Shown: in pieces, positions 6,475-13,022 of the stretch
Layout of the letters: every line of letters starts with the position of its first letter
Numbering within the stretch: position 1 is the stretch's first letter
Assembly: GCA_035765045.1 (NCBI GenBank)
Contig: DASTYI010000179.1
Coordinates: 1 to 20,165, forward strand
Direction of reading: 5' to 3'
DNA length: 20,165 bases
DNA from: Iamia sp035765045
GTDB lineage: Bacteria > Actinomycetota > Acidimicrobiia > Acidimicrobiales > Iamiaceae
Program-made: the position numbers and the translations under genes
Notes under the pieces: generated by a model
Databases searched by the model: none
What the model saw: only the letters and a program-made list of their open reading frames with translations
Told to the model about the DNA's origin: nothing

Positions 6475-7551
6475 ATGAGCGACGTGGCCCACGAGGTGCC
6501 CGGGGCGGTGCGGCCCAAGGGAGCGGCGGTCTGGCGGATCGGGCCGGCGTCGGCCCGGATCGACGGGCGGGCCGTCGTCGTCACCGTCGTCTGCGCCGTC
6601 CTGGCCTTCCTCACCATGTGCTGGGCGGTGTCGGTGGGCGACTACCCGATCCCCTTCGCCGAGGTCCTCCGGACCATGGCCGGACAGGGCGTCGAGCCTG
6701 AGCGGATCGTCATCCACGAGCTGCGCCTCCCCCGGGCCGCCCTGGCCGCCTCGGTGGGCGCCTCCTTCGGCCTGTCGGGGGCCATCTTCCAGCGCATCAC
6801 CGGCAACCCGCTCGCCAGCCCCGACCTGATCGGTGTGAACAGCGGGGCGGCGGCCAGCGCCGTGGCCACGATCGTGCTGCTGGCCGGCACGCCCACGCAG
6901 GTGGCCCTGGGCTCGCTGGTCGGGGCCACGGCCTCGGCCCTCGCCGTCTACCTGCTGGCGTGGAAGGCGGGGGTCTCGACCTACCGGCTGATCCTGATCG
7001 GCATCGCCATCGGGGCCTTCATGGGGGCGGTGACCTCGTGGCTGCTCACCAAGGCGAACATCTACGACGCCGCCCGCGCCGCGGTGTGGCTGGCCGGCGA
7101 CGTCAGCGGCGCCGGCTGGCGCGACGTGCAGCCGCTCTGGGTCGCCCTGGCCGTGCTCACCCCCGCCGCCCTCGTGCTCGCCCGCCAGCTGCGGATGCTC
7201 GAGCTGGGCGACGACGCCGCCCTCGCCCTCGGCACCCGGGTCGAGATGGTGCGGGGGCTGCTCCTCCTCGTCGGCGTGGGCCTGGCCGCGGTGGCGGTGT
7301 CGGCCAGCGGGCCGATCGTCTTCGTCGCCCTGGCCGCCCCCCACACCGCCCGGCGCCTGACCGGCGGGCGCACCGTCGGCCTCCTCCCCGCCGCCGCCTT
7401 CGGGGCCCTCCTGCTCGGCTTCTCCGACCTGGTGGCCAAGCGGATCATCGCCCCGTCGGAGCTGCCCGTGGGCATCGTCACCGCCATCCTCGGCGCCCCC
7501 TACCTGCTGATCCTGCTGGCCCTGTCGAACCGCATCGGGAGAGGTGGATGA
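6475..7551 (+). CDS. FecCD-family iron-siderophore ABC permease, subunit 2
   Basis: The 358-aa membrane protein is the second permease half, of FecD/FepG type. Family landmarks include ELRLPRAALAASVGASFGLSGA, FQRITGNPLASPDLIGVNSGA, YRLILIGIAIGAFMGAVTSWLL, ELGDDAALALGTRVE and GPIVFVALAAPHTARRLTGG, with a C-terminal ELPVGIVTAILGAPYLLILL helix. I place the start at ATG 6475, with GAGGT 6 nt upstream; an in-frame GTG at 6466 would bury that site. Unlike its neighbours it is separated from the previous gene by 127 bp carrying a repeat and two hairpins. Its stop overlaps the ATPase start (ATGA). It should pair with subunit 1 as a heterodimer. Confidence 0.93.
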   Translation: MSDVAHEVPGAVRPKGAAVWRIGPASARIDGRAVVVTVVCAVLAFLTMCWAVSVGDYPIPFAEVLRTMAGQGVEPERIVIHELRLPRAALAASVGASFGLSGAIFQRITGNPLASPDLIGVNSGAAASAVATIVLLAGTPTQVALGSLVGATASALAVYLLAWKAGVSTYRLILIGIAIGAFMGAVTSWLLTKANIYDAARAAVWLAGDVSGAGWRDVQPLWVALAVLTPAALVLARQLRMLELGDDAALALGTRVEMVRGLLLLVGVGLAAVAVSASGPIVFVALAAPHTARRLTGGRTVGLLPAAAFGALLLGFSDLVAKRIIAPSELPVGIVTAILGAPYLLILLALSNRIGRGG

Positions 7552-8420
7552 GCACCGACCTGACCAAGCCCGCCGTCGAGGACGACGAGCACATCCACGC
7601 CTCCGACCTCGCGCCCCCGCCCGAGGCGACGGCCAGCGACCTGTCGGCCGAGGGGCTGGCCCTGTCCTACGGCCATCGCCTGATCGTGCCGGGGCTCGAC
7701 GTCGCCATCCCGACCGGGCAGATCACCGTCATCGTCGGGGCCAACGCCTGCGGCAAGTCGACCCTGCTGCGCGGCCTCGGGCGGTTGCTCAAGCCGGTCG
7801 CCGGGTCGGTCCTGCTCGACGGGCGCGACATCCACGCCCTCCCGACCCGCGAGGTCGCCACCCGGCTCGGCCTGCTCCCCCAGACGCCCACCGCCCCCGA
7901 CGGCATCACCGTCTCGGACCTGGTCGGCCGGGGCCGGTTCCCGCACCAGCGCTGGTACCGGCAGTGGTCGCCCGAGGACGCCGAGGCGGTGGCCCGGGCC
8001 CTCGCCGTCACCGGCACGGCGGCGCTGGCCGATCGGGCCGTCGACGAGCTGTCGGGGGGCCAGCGCCAGCGGGTGTGGATCGCCATGACCCTCGCCCAGG
8101 GCACGCCCCTGCTGCTCCTCGACGAGCCGACGACCTACCTCGACCTGGCCCACCAGGTGGAGGTCCTCGACCTGCTGGCCGACCTCAACGAGGACGAGGG
8201 CCGGACGATCGTCATCGTCCTCCACGACCTCAACCTGGCCGCCCGCTACGCCCACCACCTGATCGCCATGGCCGACGGGCGGATCGTGGCCGAGGGCGCA
8301 CCGACAGAGGTGGTCACCGCCGAGCTCGTCGAGGAGGTCTTCGGGCTCCCCTGCCGGATCATCCCCGATCCCCTCACCGGCACCCCGCTGGTCCTGCCCC
8401 GCCCCCGCCCCCGCCGCTGA
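7548..8420 (+). CDS. Iron-siderophore ABC transporter ATP-binding protein (FepC/FecE type)
   Basis: The 290-aa ATPase powers the importer. Visible motifs are Walker A GANACGKST (64-72, with Ala in place of the usual second Gly), Q-loop Gln112 (LLPQTPTAPDGITVSDLVGRGRFPH, typical of iron-chelate ATPases), signature LSGGQ (168-172), Walker B LLLLDEP (188-194) and switch His226 (VLHDLNLAARYAHHLI). A roughly 33-aa N-terminal extension rich in acidic and Pro residues precedes the domain and is unusual for the family. The start overlaps the permease stop by 4 nt, so translation is coupled. It is the last gene of the transport operon. Confidence 0.95.
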   Translation: MSTDLTKPAVEDDEHIHASDLAPPPEATASDLSAEGLALSYGHRLIVPGLDVAIPTGQITVIVGANACGKSTLLRGLGRLLKPVAGSVLLDGRDIHALPTREVATRLGLLPQTPTAPDGITVSDLVGRGRFPHQRWYRQWSPEDAEAVARALAVTGTAALADRAVDELSGGQRQRVWIAMTLAQGTPLLLLDEPTTYLDLAHQVEVLDLLADLNEDEGRTIVIVLHDLNLAARYAHHLIAMADGRIVAEGAPTEVVTAELVEEVFGLPCRIIPDPLTGTPLVLPRPRPRR

Positions 8421-8528
8421 TCCCGGCCCGATTGCGCGGGGATTGCTCAAGCGCCCCACCCCGTCCGGCCCCAGAGTGAGCGTCACCACACGACGCACAC
8501 AGGCGTGCGAGACGAAAGGGCGAGGCCA

Positions 8529-9167
8529 ATGGGACTGTTCGACTCCCTGCGAGGGTTCACGGGCGGGGTCGACAGCGACCTCGTCAACCGGGGCATCCCG
8601 GCCCGGGGGATGATCGTCGGTGTCGACGTCAACGGCGCCGGCGTGTCGTTCGGGGCCGACAGCTACCGGGTCTGCGACCTGGCCGTGCAGGTCTTCCTCG
8701 ACGGGGCCCAGCCCTACGTCGCCCGGTGCCGCCAGCGGGTCCACGAGGTCGTGCTCCCCCAGCTCGGCGGGGGCGTGGCCGTGTCGATCCGGGTCGACCC
8801 CCAGGACGGCAGCCGGATCGCCATCGTCTTCGGCGAGGAGCCCCCGGTCGTCACCCTCGGTCCCCCGGCCGACGGCGGCGCCGCCACCATCCTGGCCACC
8901 GGGACCCCGGCCGAGGCCGTGATCGTCGCCAACCAGCCGCTCGGCGTCCGCAACCACGAGGGCCACGACGTCCACGTCTTCACCCTGACGGTGGTGCCCG
9001 CCGGCGCCCAGCCCTACCAGGTGCAGATCGGCAACCCGTTCCCCGCCGCCGCCCTCCCCCTCGTCTTCCCCGGCGCCAAGGTCCCGGTCAAGATCGGCCC
9101 CGACGGCCCCCAGGACGTCGCCATCGACTGGACCGCCGCCCAGGGCCCCAACCTCACCAAGTCCTGA
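8529..9167 (+). CDS. Unknown protein with two tandem copies of one domain
   Basis: The 212-aa product has no signal peptide or membrane segment. It is built from two related units. Copy A is about residues 22-101 (IPARGMIVGVDVNGAGVSFG, then LDGAQPYVARCRQRV, then LPQLGGGVAVSIRVDPQD). Copy B is about 125-201 (TPAEAVIVANQPLGVRNHEG, then PAGAQPYQVQIGNPFP, then PLVFPGAKVPVKIGPDGPQDVAIDW). Both contain G(I/T)PA, a central GAQPY and a VxVxIxxD strand, suggesting a small beta-rich fold. The function is unknown. I prefer ATG 8529 (AAAGG and GAGG upstream) over GTG 8505, which would add eight charged residues. CAGAGT at 8472-8477 could be its -10. It stands alone between the iron operon and the convergent lipid operon. 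Confidence 0.8.
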   Translation: MGLFDSLRGFTGGVDSDLVNRGIPARGMIVGVDVNGAGVSFGADSYRVCDLAVQVFLDGAQPYVARCRQRVHEVVLPQLGGGVAVSIRVDPQDGSRIAIVFGEEPPVVTLGPPADGGAATILATGTPAEAVIVANQPLGVRNHEGHDVHVFTLTVVPAGAQPYQVQIGNPFPAAALPLVFPGAKVPVKIGPDGPQDVAIDWTAAQGPNLTKS

Positions 9168-9173
9168 CCCCCG

Positions 9174-9575
9174 CTACGCGAGCCAGCGGGAGATGGCGTC
9201 GACCTGGAGGAGGGGGGCGTCGGACTCGACGGTGATGCGGATGGTGGTCTGGGCCGAGCCGGGCGTGGGCTCGGTGACCGAGGTGACCTCGCCCCGGGCC
9301 CGGACGCGGGTGCCGGCGACGACGGTGTCGGAGCCGGGGGCGAAGCGGACCTCGCCGGTGCCGATGTTGAGGCCGGCGGAGACGTCCTCGACCCGGATCA
9401 TCTCGGGCATGAACAGGTTGGTGAGCGAGAGCAGGAGCCAGCCGACCGGGGCGCCGGGGCAGGCCGCCTCCCAGTCCGCCAGCCGCGCCGCGGTGATCTC
9501 GACCCACTCGGTCGGCCCCAGCGCCGTCCCGGTCGAGGCCAGGACCTCGTCCACCCCGTGGAGGACGACGGTCAC
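9174..9575 (-). CDS. MaoC-like hot-dog protein lacking the hydratase catalytic segment
   Basis: The 133-aa product aligns by eye with single-domain MaoC/R-hydratases such as Rv0130. The N-terminal LGPTEWVEIT matches the usual GxSxWxxIT start, and the C-terminal half (MIRVEDVSAGLNIGTGEVRF, VVAGTRVRARGEVTSV, ISRWLA) follows the hot-dog strands. The segment between them, which normally reads FADATGDxxWIHxD...GPFGxxIAHG and holds the catalytic Asp and His, is replaced by a short WEAACPGAPVG (35-45). The loss is in frame, so this is a shortened protein rather than a broken gene. It could be a non-catalytic partner subunit or a binding protein. GTG at 9575 overlaps the SDR stop by 4 nt, making it the last gene of the fadE30-ipdF-like operon. 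Confidence 0.8.
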   Translation of the reverse strand: MTVVLHGVDEVLASTGTALGPTEWVEITAARLADWEAACPGAPVGWLLLSLTNLFMPEMIRVEDVSAGLNIGTGEVRFAPGSDTVVAGTRVRARGEVTSVTEPTPGSAQTTIRITVESDAPLLQVDAISRWLA

Positions 9576-10360
9576 GGGTGCTGGCTCGACACGGCGACGA
9601 CCTCGCCGGTCATGTAGGTCGAGTAGCCGCTGGCCAGGAAGACGACGACGTTGGCCACCTCCCACGGCTCGGCCGCCCGCCCCATCGCCTCCCGTTGGGT
9701 GAGCTCGGCCAGCAGGTCGTCCGAGGTGACCTTGGCCAGGAAGGGGTGCATGGCCAGGCTCGGGGCCACGGCGTTGACCCGCACCCCGTACTCGGCGGCC
9801 TCGATGGCGGCGCAGCGGGTGAGCGCCATCACCCCGGCCTTGGCCGCGGCGTAGTGGGCCTGGCCCTCCTGGGCCCGCCACCCGAGCACCGAGGCGTTGT
9901 TGACGATGACCCCGCCGGTGCCCCGGTCCCGCATGTGCCGGAGGGCGGCCCGGGTGGCCCGGAAGGTGCCGGTGAGGGTGACGTCGAGGACGACCGACCA
10001 CTGCTCGTCGGTCATGTCGACCAGGTTGGCGGTGCCGCCCAGGCCGGCGTTGTTGACCATGACGTCGACCCCGCCGAGCTCGGCGGTGGCCGTGGCGAAC
10101 AGGGCGTCGACCTCGTCCTGGACGGTGACGTCGCACAGCGCCGTCGCCGGCCGGGTGCCGGTCTCCTCGAGGAGCCGGTCGGCGGTCTCGCCCAGCCGGC
10201 GCTCGTGGAGGTCCGAGATCAGCACCCGGGCCCCCTCCTCCAGCGCCCGCCGGGCCACGGCCGAGCCGATCCCGGTGCCGGCGGCGGCGGTGACGACGAC
10301 GCCCTTGTCGGCCAGGAGGCCGTGGCCCGGCTCATAGGGGGGGACGGTGGACAGGGTCAC
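9572..10360 (-). CDS. ipdF: Short-chain dehydrogenase resembling IpdF of steroid C/D-ring catabolism
   Basis: This 262-aa classical SDR oxidises or reduces a hydroxyl/ketone on an acyl-CoA substrate. Cofactor motif TAAAGTGIG (24-32) is followed by Asp50 at the end of beta-2, which favours NAD(H). NNAG is at 103-106, and the catalytic residues are Ser157, Tyr170 and Lys174 (NNASVLGWRAQEGQAHYAAAK region). The length, the unusual TAAAGTGIG, the PYEPGHGLL start and the NNASVLGWRAQ block are what I recall of Mycobacterium IpdF (Rv3559c), which sits beside fadE30 in the KstR2 regulon for HIP breakdown; the same gene pair occurs here. AGGAGG is 4-5 nt before the GTG start. The general SDR call is certain, the IpdF assignment strong but from memory. 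Confidence 0.88.
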   Translation of the reverse strand: MTLSTVPPYEPGHGLLADKGVVVTAAAGTGIGSAVARRALEEGARVLISDLHERRLGETADRLLEETGTRPATALCDVTVQDEVDALFATATAELGGVDVMVNNAGLGGTANLVDMTDEQWSVVLDVTLTGTFRATRAALRHMRDRGTGGVIVNNASVLGWRAQEGQAHYAAAKAGVMALTRCAAIEAAEYGVRVNAVAPSLAMHPFLAKVTSDDLLAELTQREAMGRAAEPWEVANVVVFLASGYSTYMTGEVVAVSSQHP

Positions 10361-10368
10361 GGGACCTC

Positions 10369-11556
10369 CTAGCGGGGCAGGCCGAGGCCGCGCTCGCCGA
10401 TGATGTTGCGCTGGATCTGGTTGGACCCGCCGTAGATCGTGTCCGAGCGGGTGAAGAGGAAGAGCCGCTGGGCGTCGGTCAGCTCGTCGCCGGGCTCGGC
10501 GTCGGGCGGCGCCTCGGGCGAGCCGACGAGGGCCCACGCCCCGGCGGCGTCGACGGCCAGCTCGCCCAGGGCCCGGTGCCACGTCGCCCAGTAGAGCTTG
10601 GTGACCAGGGCCTCCCGCGGCGTCTCGGCCGTGGTCGACAGCACCCGCAGGGTGTTCCACCGCATGATCTCCAGCTCGCCGTGGAGCCGGGCGACCCGCT
10701 GGCGTACGACCGGGTCGTCGAGCCGACCGGTGGCCCGCAACCCGGCGACGACGGCGTCGAGCTCGTTGCGGAAGGCCAGCTGCTGGCCGAGCGTCGAGGC
10801 GCCCCGCTCGAAGGCGAGCAGCCCCATGGCCACCCCCCAGCCCCTGTTCTCGCCGCCGATGAGGTCGGCGTCGGTGCAGCGGGCGCCGTCGAAGAAGACC
10901 TCGTTGAACTCGGCGGTGCCGGTGACCTGGCGGATCGGGCGGATCTCGATGCCCGGCTGGTCCATCGGCACCATGAAGAAGGAGATGCCGCGGTGCTTGG
11001 GGTCGGCGTCGCGGTCGGTGCGGGCCAGGACGAAGCACCACTGCGCCCACTGGGCCAGCGACGTCCACACCTTCTGGCCGTGGAGCACCCAGCCGTCGCC
11101 GTCGCGCTCGGCCCGGGTCGTGACGTTGGCCAGGTCGCTGCCGGCGTTGGGCTCGCTGTAGCCCTGGCACCACAGCTCGGTCCCGGCCCGGATGCCGGGG
11201 AGGTAGCGCTCCTGCTGGGCCTCGGTGCCGAAGTGGATCACCGTCGGCCCGACCAGGCCCTCGCCGATGTGGCCAAGCCGCCCCGGGCCCTGGGCCCGGG
11301 CGTACTCCTCGAACCAGATGACCTGCTGGTGGAGGGTCAGCCCCCGGCCGCCGGCCGACGCCGGCCAGCCGACACCGACCCAGCCGTGGGCGCCGAGGTG
11401 CTGCTCCCAGGCCAGGCGCTCCTCGAACAGGGAGTGCTCGTCGCCGGGCCCGCCCCGGCCCCGGACGACGGCGAAGTCACCGGCGAGCGCCGTCGTCAGC
11501 CACTCCCGGGCCTCGCTCCGGAAGGCCTCGTCCTCGGCGCTGAAGTGCAGGTCCAT
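10369..11556 (-). CDS. fadE30: Acyl-CoA dehydrogenase resembling FadE30
   Basis: This 395-aa flavoenzyme introduces an alpha,beta double bond into an acyl-CoA ester. Family blocks are ELWCQGYSEPNAGSDLANV (128-145), GQKVWTSLAQWAQWCFVLAR (160-179), VTGTAEFNEVFFD (211-223) and TIYGGSNQIQRNIIGERGLGLPR at the C-terminus. The MCAD-type base (Glu of YEGT) is Gly here (YGGS, 375-378). Glu250 in FERG lies where IVD/LCAD-type enzymes place their catalytic Glu, so activity is likely retained. The sequence and the following SDR match the fadE30-ipdF pair acting on HIP-CoA-type steroid ring remnants in mycobacteria. ATG 11556 has no clear Shine-Dalgarno; TACTCT and the palindromic operator lie immediately upstream. 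Confidence 0.92.
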   Translation of the reverse strand: MDLHFSAEDEAFRSEAREWLTTALAGDFAVVRGRGGPGDEHSLFEERLAWEQHLGAHGWVGVGWPASAGGRGLTLHQQVIWFEEYARAQGPGRLGHIGEGLVGPTVIHFGTEAQQERYLPGIRAGTELWCQGYSEPNAGSDLANVTTRAERDGDGWVLHGQKVWTSLAQWAQWCFVLARTDRDADPKHRGISFFMVPMDQPGIEIRPIRQVTGTAEFNEVFFDGARCTDADLIGGENRGWGVAMGLLAFERGASTLGQQLAFRNELDAVVAGLRATGRLDDPVVRQRVARLHGELEIMRWNTLRVLSTTAETPREALVTKLYWATWHRALGELAVDAAGAWALVGSPEAPPDAEPGDELTDAQRLFLFTRSDTIYGGSNQIQRNIIGERGLGLPR

Positions 11557-11565
11557 GCGTCGGCG

Positions 11566-11571
11566 AGAGTA
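11566..11571 (-). promoter_or_regulatory. Candidate -10 (TACTCT) of the fadE30-like operon
   Basis: On the - strand TACTCT lies 9 nt before the ATG and directly abuts the palindromic operator, so a bound regulator would cover the promoter spacer and block RNA polymerase. Confidence 0.45.
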
Positions 11572-11588
11572 TCTGACGACCCGTCAGA
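11572..11588 (-). promoter_or_regulatory. Palindromic operator TCTGACG-ACC-CGTCAGA
   Basis: Perfect 7-bp arms with a 3-bp centre lie 15 bp before the fadE30-like ATG in the 92-bp divergent gap to cbs. The inner arms CTGACG/CGTCAG and spacing are identical to the site at 2452-2466. Two matching palindromes, each at the head of a lipid-catabolic operon, argue for a shared TetR-type repressor. It is not the mycobacterial KstR2 motif I know (CAAG-N2-CTTG core). Confidence 0.7.
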
Positions 11589-11636
11589 AACGAGAACCGC
11601 CGGAGCGGCGCGAGCGCGACGGGACGATCGGAGCGG

Positions 11637-11642
11637 CAGACT
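11637..11642 (+). promoter_or_regulatory. Candidate -10 (CAGACT) for cbs
   Basis: CAGACT is 6 nt before the cbs ATG, consistent with leaderless transcription. Identical CAGACT precedes the gmd ATG at 20106 with an 8-nt gap. Confidence 0.3.
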
Positions 11643-11648
11643 CCGACG

Positions 11649-13022
11649 ATGCGCTACGCGGAGTCCGTGATCGACCTGATCGGGGGGACACCACTGGTGC
11701 GGCTGCGGAAGGTGGTGGGCGACGCCCCGCCGACCGTCCTGGCCAAGGTCGAGTACCTCAACCCCGGCGGCTCGGTGAAGGACCGCATCGCCGTGCGGAT
11801 GATCGACGCCGCCGAGGCCGACGGCTCGCTCCGGCCCGGCGGCACCATCGTCGAGCCGACGAGCGGCAACACCGGCGTCGGGCTGGCCATCGTCGCCCAG
11901 CAGCGGGGCTACCGGTGCACGTTCGTCTGCCCCGACAAGGTCTCGGGCGACAAGATCGACGTGCTCCGGGCCTACGGTGCCGAGGTGGTGGTCTGCCCCA
12001 CCGCCGTCGACCCCGAGCACCCGGACTCCTACTACTCGGTGTCGGACCGGCTGGTCCGCGAGACGCCCGGCGCCTGGAAGCCCGACCAGTACTCCAACCC
12101 CAACAACCCGGCGTCGCACGTGGCCACCACCGGCCCCGAGATCTGGGAGGCCACCGAGGGCCGGGTCACCCACTTCGTGACCGGGATCGGCACCGGCGGC
12201 ACGATCACCGGCACCGGCCGCTACCTCAAGGACGTCAGCGACGGGAGGGTGCAGGTGATCGGGGCCGATCCCGAGGGCTCGGTGTACTCGGGCGGCACCG
12301 GCCGGCCCTACCTGGTCGAGGGGGTGGGCGAGGACTTCTGGCCCGCGGCCTACGACCCCGAGGTCGCCGATCGGGTCATCGCCGTCAGCGACCGCGACAG
12401 CTTCACCATGACCCGCCGGCTGGCCCGCGAGGAGGGCCTGCTGGTCGGCGGGTCGTGCGGGATGGCGGTGGTCGCCGCCACCCGGGTGGCCGCCGAGGCC
12501 GGGCCGGACGACGTCGTGGTCGTCCTGCTCCCCGACGGCGGCCGCGGCTACCTCAGCAAGATCTTCGACGACGGCTGGATGGCCGACTACGGCTTCCTCG
12601 ACACCAGCGATGGCGAGCGCACCGTCGGCGAGGTCTTCCACAGCAAGGCCGGCGACCGACCCGAGCTGGTCCACGTCCACCCCCACGAGACGGTGGGCTC
12701 GGCCATCGCCTACCTGCGCGAGTTCGGGGTGTCGCAGATGCCGGTGGTGCGGGCCGAGCCGCCGGTGATGGCGGCCGAGGTGGCCGGCACGATCGACGAA
12801 CGCGACCTGCTCGACCTGCTGGTCAGCGGGGCCGCCACCGTCGACGACACCATCGAGGCCCACATGTCGCCGGTGCTGCCGCTGATCGGGTCGGGCGAAC
12901 CGCTGTCGGCGCTGCTCGACGAGCTCCACCGGGCCGACGCCGTCCTCGTCGTCCACGACGGCACGCCCCGGGGGATCCTCTCCCGCCAGGACGTGCTCGG
13001 CTTCCTGGCCGCGGACCGATGA
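11649..13022 (+). CDS. cbs: Cystathionine beta-synthase
   Basis: This 457-aa PLP enzyme condenses serine with homocysteine to cystathionine in the cytoplasm. The fold-type II catalytic part carries Lys44 in GGSVKDR (Schiff base), PTSGNTG (phosphate/substrate loop) and GTGGTITG (PLP phosphate cradle). SNPNNPASH is characteristic of CBS and cysteine synthases. The C-terminal part (about 335-457) holds a pair of CBS regulatory domains (VHVHPHETVGSAIAYLREFGVSQMPVV and MSPVLPLI...ADAVLVVHDGTPRGILSRQDVLGFL). The length matches actinobacterial Cbs (Rv1077-like) rather than cysteine synthase. The next gene overlaps its stop (ATGA) and encodes the partner cystathionine enzyme. The ATG lacks a good Shine-Dalgarno. 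Confidence 0.95.
   Translation: MRYAESVIDLIGGTPLVRLRKVVGDAPPTVLAKVEYLNPGGSVKDRIAVRMIDAAEADGSLRPGGTIVEPTSGNTGVGLAIVAQQRGYRCTFVCPDKVSGDKIDVLRAYGAEVVVCPTAVDPEHPDSYYSVSDRLVRETPGAWKPDQYSNPNNPASHVATTGPEIWEATEGRVTHFVTGIGTGGTITGTGRYLKDVSDGRVQVIGADPEGSVYSGGTGRPYLVEGVGEDFWPAAYDPEVADRVIAVSDRDSFTMTRRLAREEGLLVGGSCGMAVVAATRVAAEAGPDDVVVVLLPDGGRGYLSKIFDDGWMADYGFLDTSDGERTVGEVFHSKAGDRPELVHVHPHETVGSAIAYLREFGVSQMPVVRAEPPVMAAEVAGTIDERDLLDLLVSGAATVDDTIEAHMSPVLPLIGSGEPLSALLDELHRADAVLVVHDGTPRGILSRQDVLGFLAADR

Noticed and set aside
8421..8528. Terminator or small RNA in the 108-bp gap after the ATPase gene
   Set aside because: Only short GGGG/CCCC pairings and a duplicated GATTGC are seen; no stable stem with a T-tract and no small ORF with a ribosome site.
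7500..8975. 491-aa - strand frame over the ABC ATPase and 8529 gene
   Set aside because: It runs antisense through an intergenic region and two supported genes, and its composition is typical of antisense of GC-rich coding DNA.
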